Shown in pieces: positions 38,234 to 46,675 of a DNA stretch of 64,000 nt. How positions within the stretch are numbered: position 1 is the first letter of the stretch; each line of letters begins with the position of its first letter. The notes under the pieces were generated by a model that did not search any database, was not told where the DNA came from, and saw only the letters and a list, made by a program, of their open reading frames with translations. This DNA is from Cupriavidus sp. EM10. GTDB taxonomy: Bacteria > Pseudomonadota > Gammaproteobacteria > Burkholderiales > Burkholderiaceae. Location of the stretch: contig NZ_CP076063.1 in the NCBI RefSeq assembly GCF_018729255.1, positions 1 through 64,000 of the forward strand. Direction: 5' to 3'. The position numbers were made by a program, and so were the translations under genes.

Positions 38234-38545
38234 AGTCTTTGCTTCCGTCGTATGGAGTGGCATAAACGTCTCCGTGGGAATGACGGCGATGATGCCGGCC
38301 TTATCCTTCGCTTCTATGGTTACGTCGGAGATTGCGGTTTGAATCGCCGGTACGCCGCTTTCTTCCACAAAGATCTCGACCTTTGAATAGAAGCCGGTTA
38401 TGTCACTGACAAAGTAACTGTTGAATGGGCCGTGGCCTTTTACCTTGGTGATGGTGAGCCCAGGGGCATGTGTGGATGCAAGGGCTCGTTCGAGCTCCTT
38501 CAGCAGGTGAGAAGGAATGACGGCGATTACCAGTTTGATAGTCAT
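38231..38545 (-). CDS. PII-like signalling protein
   Basis: ATG at 38545 gives 104 residues (MTIKLVIAVIPSHLLKELER). The ferredoxin-like PII pattern is visible: GLTITKVKGHGPFNSYF with a T-loop-like segment, then VEIFVEESGVPAIQTAISDV. It lacks the exact GlnB uridylylation context. PII-like proteins near metal transporters are thought to bind nucleotides or metals and gate the transporter. Convergence with the ATPase gene suggests a link (inference). Confidence 0.75.
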   Translation of the reverse strand: MTIKLVIAVIPSHLLKELERALASTHAPGLTITKVKGHGPFNSYFVSDITGFYSKVEIFVEESGVPAIQTAISDVTIEAKDKAGIIAVIPTETFMPLHTTEAKT

Positions 38546-38793
38546 GATCTCATACCATGAGGAGTTGCCAGATCGACGGGTGGTCCGTAGACGTCCCCGG
38601 CACTTTCTCGTAAGCGCACACCCACCGCGACGAGCCTTCATCCTGTATACGGCGGCGGGACCTACGACCCCTCGCCGACCAAGAAAACTAATCAGGTTGG
38701 CACACCGATTGTGACTTCAACACGGTGCGGAGCGGCGACCAATGCGGCTTCCCCGCACTCTAGAGATGGGGGAAGATGTCCAACACCAGGGCG

Positions 38794-40038
38794 TTAGGAA
38801 ACCCGCTTCGTCTCTACTGTGGTGGCGAGCATGGCCTCGAAAGTCTTTAACAGCTTCCGCATGTGCGCCTTCTTGTAGGGAAAAATTTCCGCCGGATCGG
38901 CGTCATGGACCACTAGTGCCGTATCGGCCTCGAAAACCAGTAGTTCGCCCGTGGGTGTTTCGGCACAATCCAACACCACGTAGTCCAGTCCAAGTGCCGT
39001 GTAAGCGCCTTGCAGCGCGGCCGCATGGCGCCGCGCGCAGCCGTGATCGAAGCTCTCCATCAGCCACGACTCTTCCTGCCGCTTCGTCATGGATTCAGCC
39101 ATGCCGGCATTCACATATTGCACCATCGAGTGGTTGGAGATCGCCACATGGCACAGGTACGGCACGCCTTGAATGAGGACGACGCGGTACTTCCGGAACC
39201 GCCCATCCGCACTGCGGTAGTCAACATACAGAGAAACGTGGAACGCATCGCCAGTCGTGCGAAGAAGGTAAGCACCGAGCGCCGCGCGATCATCGACTCG
39301 CTCTAGTCCGTGGCCAGCGTGCGAATCGCGGGGACGGATGATGAGCGGAAACCTGCCATGCTCCACGAGCCTGTCGACGAAAAATTCGCCAGTGACGAGG
39401 CCTTCCAGTTCCAGGCGGGTGGTGCCACGGATTGGTGGCATCGTCAGTCCCGCGATGCCTGTCAACAATTCCGGCACGTTGTCGGGCGAGAGGCGGCGTA
39501 TATTTTCCGGCTGGTTCAGCACGGGCCGGGGCCATACCTGCGCGTGATGCGAGCATTGCTGAAGGATGTTCTGGTTGTGGCTCGACGCTCGAATGGCCAC
39601 GAACAGGACATCGTGATCGGGTATCGTGTCCGGTAGCGTCCCATCGTCGTTCACGTACAGGACGTCGAGTTGCACGTTCGCGTAGGCGAGCAGGCAGTCA
39701 AGGGGGATGTTGTCCGTCAGTACGCCTGGCATCATCAGTGCCAGCACGCGCAATGACGGGCCATCCGACGTCCAGGAAGACAGCGCGGTATAGCAGCGCT
39801 GCAGTTTCAACGCTTCTGCTTGCATATGTCTGGCCGTTGCGTCATCGCCAATGACCTGAAGAACCAATGAGAGGTCCATCATTAATTTGGCGTCCCTCGG
39901 CTCCGCCTGCAAACGCTCCCGCAGAGATTGCGCTAGAGGTCGAAGGTCCTGGTTGGCCAACGTGCGACGGAGCACGCTATGCACGCTGATCAGCGTGCGG
40001 CGTGGCTCCAGCAGATTTTGGGAAGGGAAAGCATGCAT
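38794..40038 (-). CDS. TPR/ATP-grasp-like protein (copy 1)
   Basis: ATG at 40038 matches the start of its paralogue (PRRTLISVHSVLRRTLA versus PRRPLISVHDVLCRALA). The N-terminal helical part looks TPR-like (EPRDAKLMMDLSLVLQVIGD). From about residue 120 a RimK-like ATP-grasp pattern appears: FPLIIRPRDSHAGHGLERVD (nucleotide Lys/Arg loop) and ELLVFEADTALVVHDADP near the end. It may ligate an amino acid or peptide, but no substrate is known. A second, frame-broken copy is at 60732-61962. Aldo/keto reductase gene lies upstream on the same strand. Confidence 0.7.
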   Translation of the reverse strand: MHAFPSQNLLEPRRTLISVHSVLRRTLANQDLRPLAQSLRERLQAEPRDAKLMMDLSLVLQVIGDDATARHMQAEALKLQRCYTALSSWTSDGPSLRVLALMMPGVLTDNIPLDCLLAYANVQLDVLYVNDDGTLPDTIPDHDVLFVAIRASSHNQNILQQCSHHAQVWPRPVLNQPENIRRLSPDNVPELLTGIAGLTMPPIRGTTRLELEGLVTGEFFVDRLVEHGRFPLIIRPRDSHAGHGLERVDDRAALGAYLLRTTGDAFHVSLYVDYRSADGRFRKYRVVLIQGVPYLCHVAISNHSMVQYVNAGMAESMTKRQEESWLMESFDHGCARRHAAALQGAYTALGLDYVVLDCAETPTGELLVFEADTALVVHDADPAEIFPYKKAHMRKLLKTFEAMLATTVETKRVS

Positions 40039-40140
40039 GGAAGGCCCCACGATTGCAGTTCGTCAAGGGTACCCACGTCTCGTATCGACAGTGGACGCGA
40101 CAATTTAAGACGCCAGCACACGCCGCGGCATGGAAGGCGT

Positions 40141-41075
40141 TCATCCTCGTAGGGAGCAATCTTGCGGACATACAGCGTGCAGGATGGCCGGCGCAATCTG
40201 CTGGCCGCGCTCACCCAACGCCTCGAACTGACTGACTAGCGCGAGGTTTTGCCGCAGATGCGCCTCGGTGAACATCGACGTCACGACCGTGCCGGTGCGT
40301 CCGGCATGGCTTAACGCAAAAAATACCGCGAGGGTGTTGTCATCGACGGGCGTCAGGCCCAGCGTCCGTAGCACGTGATAGATCGGGGGGCGCTTGACCG
40401 CGCCTTGCAGGGCACCGCCGCCACCGCCGAACGGACGCGCCAGGAACACCGGGCGGCCTGCGGGGTCGGGTGCCTTGCATAGCGCGTCGAGCACGTTCAG
40501 GTTGCCTTCGTAGAGCAGTGCCTGGGCATGCGCCGCAGCGGGACTCGACAACACGGGGGATGGTCCGTGGCAATGCCCCAGCGGTCGATCTTGCCCGCGC
40601 GGCGCGCGTCTTCCAGAAATCCCAGCAGTTCGTCGCTCAGGTCTGCCTCGGCCGGGTCGTGAATCATGTAGTGGTCCACGCGCTCCACGCACAGGTCGCG
40701 CAACGATGTGTCGAGACAGGCGCGGGCATAGGCCGGGGAATAGTCGCGATGGGCCAGCATCTTGCGCGCCGCGGCCCGCGCCAGGCTGCGGCCGCCGGGC
40801 AGGTGCGACAACACGGCACGTGCGGCGGATTTCGCAAGGCCCAGCTTCGAAGCATTGCGCGGCGGCACGATGCCGAACTTCGTCGTTACGCTCACCGCAT
40901 CGCGTTTGCCGCGCAGAAAACTGCCCAGCAGCATCTCCGCTTCCCCGAAGCCGTAGGACCGCGCCACATCGAAATGGGTGATGCCGTTGTCGTAGGCCAC
41001 TTCAAGTGCCCGCAGTGCCTGCGCACGGCCCACCCGGCCGAGCATGGCGCCGCATCCGAATCCGAGTATGCTCAT
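40141..41075 (-). CDS. Aldo/keto reductase (frame break)
   Basis: ATG at 41075 starts MSILGFGCGAMLGRVGRAQA. The catalytic tetrad is visible: Asp in ITHFDVARSYGFGEAE, Tyr in the same block, Lys in SVTTKFGI and His in DHYMIHDPAEA. The frame breaks in the G5 run at 40555-40559 (plus-strand coordinates). One added base joins IATDHPP to VLSSPAAAHAQALLYEGN, and the protein ends at 40141. It precedes the ATP-grasp-like gene on the minus strand, separated by about 100 bp, so a shared pathway is possible. Confidence 0.75.
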
Positions 41076-41692
41076 GCACGGCTCCTAAGTAAGCGATAGC
41101 CAAATGAGGGGCTTCTGACAATCAAGTCGCAATCGGCGGGTCCGGAACCATCCAAGCAAACAAGTGTGTCTGCAGTGTCGCGGCGGGCGACGCAGTGGTG
41201 TGTGCCATGGGCTCACCGGTTTCGCCAGCGGTTTAGTGCGGCAGCTGTCTCTGTGTGGCTTGCTTTGCCGTTGTGACTGGTGAGCGGCGCGCACGCGAAT
41301 CCGTTTGAGGCCAATGTACGAAGCGGGCCGCCGCCCATCCGTATGCTCGCCCACATGATTGATGACCGTGTGATTACAGTTCGGTCATAAAGATGCTAGA
41401 TAGGCTGCCTGCATCGAATGGACTCCCAAATTGCCGCAGGTGTTTTTTTGCAGCGAGCAGTTCAATAGCGCCACGCTTCCCTTTTAGCCTGGGGGTGTTG
41501 GCGTACCGGTGTCGACATCCCGACCGAGCAAGTCGCCATGTCGCCGCCCTCGGTTTAGCCAGATGGGCACTGGATCTGCCGTCATCGTCCGCACGCGAAG
41601 CTGTCAAGAGGCAAGCGAGCTTTTCGACTTCAGTCAGCCGTCTCAGCGGTGACCTACACTCGAATTACATCGGTGTTCTGCTTGAGCGCGAG
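41076..41692. other. 617-bp stretch without a supported gene
   Basis: No convincing coding frame on either strand. A TTACAGTTCGGTCATAAA segment near 41375-41392 resembles a promoter or response-regulator box ahead of the small secreted protein at 41693 (weak). Confidence 0.4.
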
Positions 41693-42001
41693 ATGAAACC
41701 TTGGACGAAGCTATTGCTGGTTGCCCAGTGCGTAGTCATTCTTGGCATCAATTTGGCTGCGCACGCCACGGAGTTCGATTTTCGGCCCCAGGATATGCCT
41801 GACCATGGCCGCAGGACGTTGCTTGCTCTGGCCGCGAATCCCCGCCACCACGCGGCGACCCATAAGAAAGAAGATACCCAGAAGAGGTCCAGCTGTTCAT
41901 CTCGCGAGATCGACAGGTCGCACGCGCCGTACCCCGATCAATCGCCACATGCGGAGTGCCGGCCGGGATACGCATGTGCCAAGTTGCATAGCGGCGGCTG
42001 A
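41693..42001 (+). CDS. Small secreted hypothetical protein, probably truncated
   Basis: ATG at 41693 gives MKPWTKLLLVAQCVVILGIN, a signal peptide ending AHA|TEF. DFRPQDMPDHGRRTLLALAA follows and looks protein-like. After about residue 50 the sequence turns Ser/His/Cys-rich and arbitrary. The original C-terminus may have been replaced by the rearranged DNA around 41830-42260. Confidence 0.4.
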   Translation: MKPWTKLLLVAQCVVILGINLAAHATEFDFRPQDMPDHGRRTLLALAANPRHHAATHKKEDTQKRSSCSSREIDRSHAPYPDQSPHAECRPGYACAKLHSGG

Positions 42002-42198
42002 CCTGGCTAGCGGAGCGAAGCAGCGGCACGCGGTGGTGCGATGGTGCAGATCGGCCGGGCGCCTGGTTTTCTTCGGTCATGTCACACGCCATGAAGTCGC
42101 ATGTGGCCAGCAGCGAAGGTGGCAGAAAGTGTGAGACGGGCACGAATCGCCGAGTTCCTGTGCGGGACGTAGGGAGCCCGTTTCGGTTAGTGGGCTGT

Positions 42199-42258
42199 GA
42201 CCGACCCATCTCAGCCGCTCGAAGACCGACCCATCTCAGCCGCTCGAAGACTGACCCA
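42199..42258 (+). repeat. 25-bp tandem repeat, 2.4 copies
   Basis: Unit GACCGACCCATCTCAGCCGC then TCGAA at 42199-42223 and again at 42224-42248, identical, followed by a partial copy GACTGACCCA. Such short repeats with a TGACC core occur at the ends of IS21-like insertion sequences, but no transposase is present here. The 317-bp gap 42002-42318 holds nothing else I can support. Confidence 0.6.
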
Positions 42259-42318
42259 GAAGGGCCGCTATGGTCGCGAATACGGACGGGTCACCTAGAT
42301 CCGACGGTGAGTCGGACG

Positions 42319-43323
42319 TTAAATCGATTGCCCCACCGGGATTCGAGCGTGCTCATCTTGGTCGTTGTAGCGATGAATCTCGACCGTCATGTGTACGATT
42401 TCTTCATGGATGCTGAGCGCGCGCTTGATTGTTGCGGCCGACAACGTCTCATCGTTTGTCACTAGACTGATGGCACAGGAGAACTTCTCCTTGCCCACGC
42501 GCCAGACATGGAGATCGGCAAGTTGTGTGGTGTGGCCTCCAGTGCCCAACGTCGCTACGACTTCGCGGATCTCTTCGACTACGTGGTGATCCATCTCCCG
42601 ATCCAGCAGGACGACGCCAGTCTGCCGAAGCAAGCCGAATGCCCAGGTGCCGACGAGCGCAGCGCCCACTAGGCCCATGACGGGATCGAGCCAGCCCCAG
42701 CCGAGCAGCCAACCGCCAGCAAGCGCGAGAATTGCCAACACCGAGGTTGCCGCATCCGCGAGGACATGCACGTAGGCCGAGCGCAGGTTCAGGTCGTGAT
42801 GCTTGTGATCGCGCTCATGCGCATGCGCGCCGTGGTGGTGGCCGTGGTCGTGTCCATGACCATGATCGTGTGCACCGCCCAGGATGAGTGCGCAAGCGAG
42901 GTTCACCACGAGGCCAATTATCGTGACGGCCATGGCTTCCTTGTAGTGAATGGCTTGCGGAGTAATCATGCGCTCGACAGATCCAACCACCATGAGTGCG
43001 GCGATGCCGAGCAGGAAAACAGCGCTCGCGAAGCCGGCGAGCACCTCGATTTTCCAGGTTCCGAAGGCAAAGCGTGTGTCGTTCGCATAACGGCGCGCAG
43101 CAGCATATGCGAAGGCACTAAGCCCGATAGCCAGCGCATGAGAACTCATGTGCCAGCCATCGGCCAGCAGCGCCATGGAGTTGTACCACAGGCCCGCTGC
43201 GATTTCCACGAACATCATGGTGGCGGTAATCAGCATGACGAGTCGGGTCCCCCGTTCCGCCGCCTGGTTGCCGGTATCGAATATGTGGGAGTGGGTCCAC
43301 TGGGATAGATCTTGAGTTTGCAT
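42319..43323 (-). CDS. dmeF: DmeF, CDF-family cation efflux protein
   Basis: 334 residues with six membrane helices. LLADGWHMSSHALAIG and AYVHVLADAATSVLAIL carry the CDF metal-site Asp and His residues. A His-rich loop (HDHGHGHDHGHHHGAHAHER) lies between TM4 and TM5. C. metallidurans DmeF exports Co and other divalent cations from the cytoplasm. It is 44 bp downstream of dmeR and codirectional. Confidence 0.9.
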   Translation of the reverse strand: MQTQDLSQWTHSHIFDTGNQAAERGTRLVMLITATMMFVEIAAGLWYNSMALLADGWHMSSHALAIGLSAFAYAAARRYANDTRFAFGTWKIEVLAGFASAVFLLGIAALMVVGSVERMITPQAIHYKEAMAVTIIGLVVNLACALILGGAHDHGHGHDHGHHHGAHAHERDHKHHDLNLRSAYVHVLADAATSVLAILALAGGWLLGWGWLDPVMGLVGAALVGTWAFGLLRQTGVVLLDREMDHHVVEEIREVVATLGTGGHTTQLADLHVWRVGKEKFSCAISLVTNDETLSAATIKRALSIHEEIVHMTVEIHRYNDQDEHARIPVGQSI

Positions 43324-43367
43324 GGTAGTGACCGGAAAAGGTGTACTTGTCTCGACGGCGTCTAGGG

Positions 43368-43646
43368 CTACTTGAAGTAGCTGCGAACAACCGCGATGAG
43401 CACCTCGCGCGCATCGCCTTCACTGTCGCTCCGGCTAGCCTCCGCATCGACCAGGTGGCAGCGAATATGCTCTTCCAGCACGACACTCAGGAGTCCGTTC
43501 ATGGCGCCGCGGCAGCTTGTGATTTGCTGCAGGACGTCCATGCAACCCTTTTCCTCCTCAAGGGCGCGTTCGATGGCATCAATTTGCCCGCGAATACGGC
43601 GGACTCGGTTGATAAGTTTCTGCTTGCCTTGGAGCGTGTGACTCAT
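43368..43646 (-). CDS. dmeR: DmeR, RcnR/CsoR-family Ni/Co repressor
   Basis: 92 residues. The RcnR metal ligands are all present at matching positions: His3, Cys35, His60 and His64. The DNA-binding CsoR/RcnR helical core is clear (KLINRVRRIRGQIDAIERAL). Metal binding would release the repressor from the operator just upstream and induce dmeRF. Confidence 0.9.
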   Translation of the reverse strand: MSHTLQGKQKLINRVRRIRGQIDAIERALEEEKGCMDVLQQITSCRGAMNGLLSVVLEEHIRCHLVDAEASRSDSEGDAREVLIAVVRSYFK

Positions 43647-43659
43647 GACTAATGCCTGA

Positions 43660-43680
43660 ATAGGGTAGGGGGTATAGTAT
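43660..43680 (-). promoter_or_regulatory. Candidate DmeR operator
   Basis: On the minus strand ATACTATACCCCCTACCC, 14 bp before the dmeR start. RcnR-type repressors recognise G/C tracts flanked by AT-rich ends, and a C5 tract with TAC on both sides fits. The 297-bp gap 43647-43943 holds this site and the nccY promoter; the middle shows nothing else. Confidence 0.55.
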
Positions 43681-43882
43681 CAGATCGCAACGGCGAGGTT
43701 TCGCCAAAGATGCCGTTGGAGGCGGATCCTTCCCTAGGCGTTGGAGAGGTTATTTCGCAGTGCGTCAGCACGCGCGAGGGGCGAAACTCTGAATAGTGCA
43801 TCCCTTGATGCATCTCATTGATGTGAGTTGGAGTGCCGCCAAGCTATCAATCCGTACGGCGGCGAAAAAAGTCAAAAAATGC

Positions 43883-43907
43883 GAGGGGACGTGCTCGGGC
43901 GACGTAT
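43883..43907 (+). promoter_or_regulatory. NccH/CnrH-type promoter of nccYXH
   Basis: CGAGGGGAC (GGGGA at 43885-43889), 13 bp, CGTAT (43903-43907), 36 bp before the nccY start. An A-rich stretch precedes it, as at 33771. Confidence 0.65.
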
Positions 43908-43943
43908 GAATAATGTCCCGCAAGTCAGATAGGAGATCTGATC

Positions 43944-44229
43944 ATGGAAACATTGATGAGTGGCTGGTGCAAGCCAAAAAGTGACTTATGAGGCGTCTCG
44001 AGAGCCGGGCTTGGGCAGGATTCAGCAGCGGTTGTCCCGTGAGCCGTCTCAGATGGTGCTGACCGCGCGCCACGATATCTTGCGAGCGGTGTGCTGCGCG
44101 GCACTCGCGTCGCTGGTGGCCTTCACGGCCATCGACAGGATTGCGGTCGGTTTGTACCAGAAACAGCAGCCGACCTGGGTGGCTGCACCCTCGGCGGCCT
44201 CGCCGTTTGGCCTGCTGATTGGCAAATGA
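43944..44229 (+). CDS. nccY: NccY/CnrY-like anti-sigma factor (two frame breaks)
   Basis: ATG at 43944 follows TAGGAGATC. Adding one A to the run at 43947-43950 and one to the A-run at 43976-43980 gives [19 protein letters not shown]. This continues in frame to a membrane helix and [12 protein letters not shown] at 44229. The CnrY of the first cluster reads [19 protein letters not shown], so the reconstruction is well supported. As written in the sequence only the C-terminal part (from about 43960) is open. Stop overlaps nccX by 4 bp. Confidence 0.8.
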
Positions 44230-44672
44230 TGAAATCCCGCACGTTTCGTCTGTCGGTGTCGACGCTGGTTGGCGCCCTGGTTGGCGTCCTGATGGCAATC
44301 GTCGGCGTCTATGTCACCCATTCGACGGAAGAACCCCACACAAGTCTTCACGAAATGCTCCACGACGCCGTACCGCTGGATAGCAACGAGCGCGAGATCC
44401 TGGAACTCAAGGAAGAGGAGTTCACCGCGCGACGTCGCGAGATCGAGTCGCGGCTGCGCGCGGCCAACGGCAAGCTGGCCGAGTCTATCGCGAAGAATCC
44501 GCAGTGGAGTCCCGAGGTGGAAGAGGCCACGCGCGAGGTGGAGCGCGCCGCTGCCGATTTGCAGCGTGCCACGCTCGTACACGTGTTCGAGATGCGTGCG
44601 GGTTTGAAGCCTGAGCACCGCGCAGCCTATGATCGCGTTCTGGTGGACGCGCTCAAACGTGGCTCGCAGTGA
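44226..44672 (+). CDS. nccX: NccX/CnrX-like periplasmic Ni/Co sensor
   Basis: 148 residues, same length as CnrX, with His42, His46, Glu63, His119 and Met123 conserved. N-terminal helix differs ([20 protein letters not shown]), while the sensor domain is nearly the same. It lies between nccY and nccH with 4-bp overlaps. Confidence 0.93.
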
Positions 44673-45229
44673 CCGATCCTTCTGTCGATGAAGCGCTGGC
44701 CAGGCGTGCCGCCCAAGGCGACCAGTACGCGTTCGGCCAGTTGGTGCAACGGCACGGCCGCGCGCTCGCGCAGGCCGCGCGCAGCTTTGGCGTGCCGGAG
44801 AGCGACGTTGACGACATCGTGCAGGACACGTTCATCGCCGCCTGGCACGCGCTGGACGATTTCGACTCGGACAAGCTGTTTCGCCCGTGGCTGTTCCGCA
44901 TCGGCCTGAACAAGATGCGCGATCTCCGCCGGTTCCGACAAGTCAGGCATTTCCTGTTCGGTGCCAAAGACATCGAAGATGCAGAGCTGACGAGCGATGT
45001 CCCCGGCCCCGAACGCGAGGTATCGGCCCGCCTCGAACTCGCAAAGATCATGCAGGTGTTGAATCGGCTGGACCTCGCTTCGCGCGAGATCATCATCCTG
45101 ACCTCGTTCGTTGGCATGTCGCACCCCGAAGCGGCCATGGCACTGGGCACCAGCGCCAAAGCCGTAGAGAGCCGCGTGGCCCGTGCAAGGGCCAAGCTCA
45201 CCGCGCTGCTGCAATCGAGTCAGGTCTGA
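44669..45229 (+). CDS. nccH: NccH/CnrH-like ECF sigma factor
   Basis: GTG at 44669 overlaps the nccX stop and gives 186 residues. [20 protein letters not shown] is region 2; [20 protein letters not shown] is the region 4 helix-turn-helix. Very close to CnrH of the first cluster, which leaves cross-talk between the two systems likely. Confidence 0.93.
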
Positions 45230-45348
45230 CGCTGGGCCTCCGGCAAGCCGTATCACCATCTCCCATCATGCTGCATGCCTCGGCTTCCGCTTTAGTGTGC
45301 TGTTTCGTGCACGTTATGGTGCGATTCCGAAATATTTCTCCTTTTTTC

Positions 45349-45375
45349 GAGGGGGAGTCCATGTGGGCGCCGTAT
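45349..45375 (+). promoter_or_regulatory. NccH/CnrH-type promoter of nccCBAN
   Basis: GGGGA (45352-45356), 14 bp beginning GTCC, CGTAT (45371-45375), 43 bp before nccC. A T-run (CTTTTTTCGAGGG) precedes it. Confidence 0.65.
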
Positions 45376-45418
45376 TGAAGCTGAAGCAAACATTTTCCGG
45401 TCTCACCCTTTTCGTCCG

Positions 45419-46675
45419 ATGAACCAGGCTACCCCCAAAAAACTCCGCAGCGCTCCCTGCATTGGTGTCGCACTGTTGCTCATGGCAACAGGGTCGATCC
45501 AGGCAGCCGAAGCGCCTCCGTATTCCGTTCTTCTACAACAATCCCTGGCGATGGCACCCACCATGATGGTGCAGGCCGCCAATGTGCGCGCGGCAGGTGC
45601 CGATGCAGCGCAGGCGCGCGCCTGGCTCAATCCGCGTTTCGATACGCTGGCCGAAAATCTCGGTGCGCCCAGCAGCGGCGGGCAGAGCCAGCGTCAGAAC
45701 ACGTACTCGATCACGCAGCCATTCGAAATCGGCGGGAAGCGCGGCGCGCGGATCGAGGTCGGTGAGCGCAACTACGAAGCGGCCCAGGCGCGGGAGCGCC
45801 AGTTGCGGGTCAACTACGCCGCCGAGCTGGCGGTGGCTTATGCCACCGCCGAAGCGGCGTTCGGACGACAGGCACTTGCCGAGGAGAACCTGGCACTCGC
45901 CAACGAGGAGCTCACTGTAGCGCGCGCACTGGTGGAAACAGGCAAGGAAGCCACGCTGCGCACCGCGCAGGCGCAGGCCAGCGTATCCGCCGCACAGGCC
46001 ATCGAAGCAGCCGCCTCTAGCGACGTGACGAGCACCCTGGCGCGACTTTCCGCGCTGTCGGGTGCCACCGAGGCGTATACCGGTATCAGCAGTTCGCTGC
46101 TGAGCGCACAGCCCGCCATGACACCGGGTGGGACGACGACGGACGATTCACCCGCTGTGCGCACGGCCGAAGCCGAGCGCAACGCATTCGACGCACAGGT
46201 GAACGTGGAGAGAAAGCGCTGGATTCCCGAAGTCGGCATCACGGCAGGCGTGCGCCGGTATGGCTGGTCCAACGAGAGCGGCTATATCGTCGGCTTGACG
46301 GCATCGATTCCGCTGTTCGACCGGAATCGCAACGGGATCGACGCCGCTGTCCAGCGTGTGGCAGCCGCTCAGGCGCGTCTCGACACCGTGAGGTTGGAGG
46401 CCAACGCCGCGCGGCGGTCGGCGGTTTCGCAGGTTGCCGCCACCGACAAGCAACTGGCTGCGGCAAGCCAGGGCGAGCAGGCCGCATCGGAAGCCTATCG
46501 CGTGGGCCGTCTCGGTTACGAGGCGGGCAAGACACCGTTGGTGGAACTGCTGGCTGTACGTCGCGCGTTGGTCGACGCGCGGCAATTGACGATTGACGCC
46601 CGCCTGGCACGCGTACGCGCCCTGGCGGCATTGGCTCAGGCGGACGGCCGTCTGGCATTTGAGGAATCACGATGA
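45419..46675 (+). CDS. nccC: NccC, outer-membrane channel of the RND pump
   Basis: 418 residues, TolC/OEP family. Signal peptide-like start (ALLLMATGSIQAAEAPP). NTYSITQPFEIGGKRGARIE and the C-terminal LLAVRRALVDARQLTIDARL match CnrC of the first cluster. Overlaps nccB by 4 bp. Confidence 0.92.
   Translation: MNQATPKKLRSAPCIGVALLLMATGSIQAAEAPPYSVLLQQSLAMAPTMMVQAANVRAAGADAAQARAWLNPRFDTLAENLGAPSSGGQSQRQNTYSITQPFEIGGKRGARIEVGERNYEAAQARERQLRVNYAAELAVAYATAEAAFGRQALAEENLALANEELTVARALVETGKEATLRTAQAQASVSAAQAIEAAASSDVTSTLARLSALSGATEAYTGISSSLLSAQPAMTPGGTTTDDSPAVRTAEAERNAFDAQVNVERKRWIPEVGITAGVRRYGWSNESGYIVGLTASIPLFDRNRNGIDAAVQRVAAAQARLDTVRLEANAARRSAVSQVAATDKQLAAASQGEQAASEAYRVGRLGYEAGKTPLVELLAVRRALVDARQLTIDARLARVRALAALAQADGRLAFEESR

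Noticed and set aside
41393..41692. N-terminal extension of the small secreted protein
   Set aside because: The upstream part is arbitrary; a proper signal peptide begins at ATG 41693.
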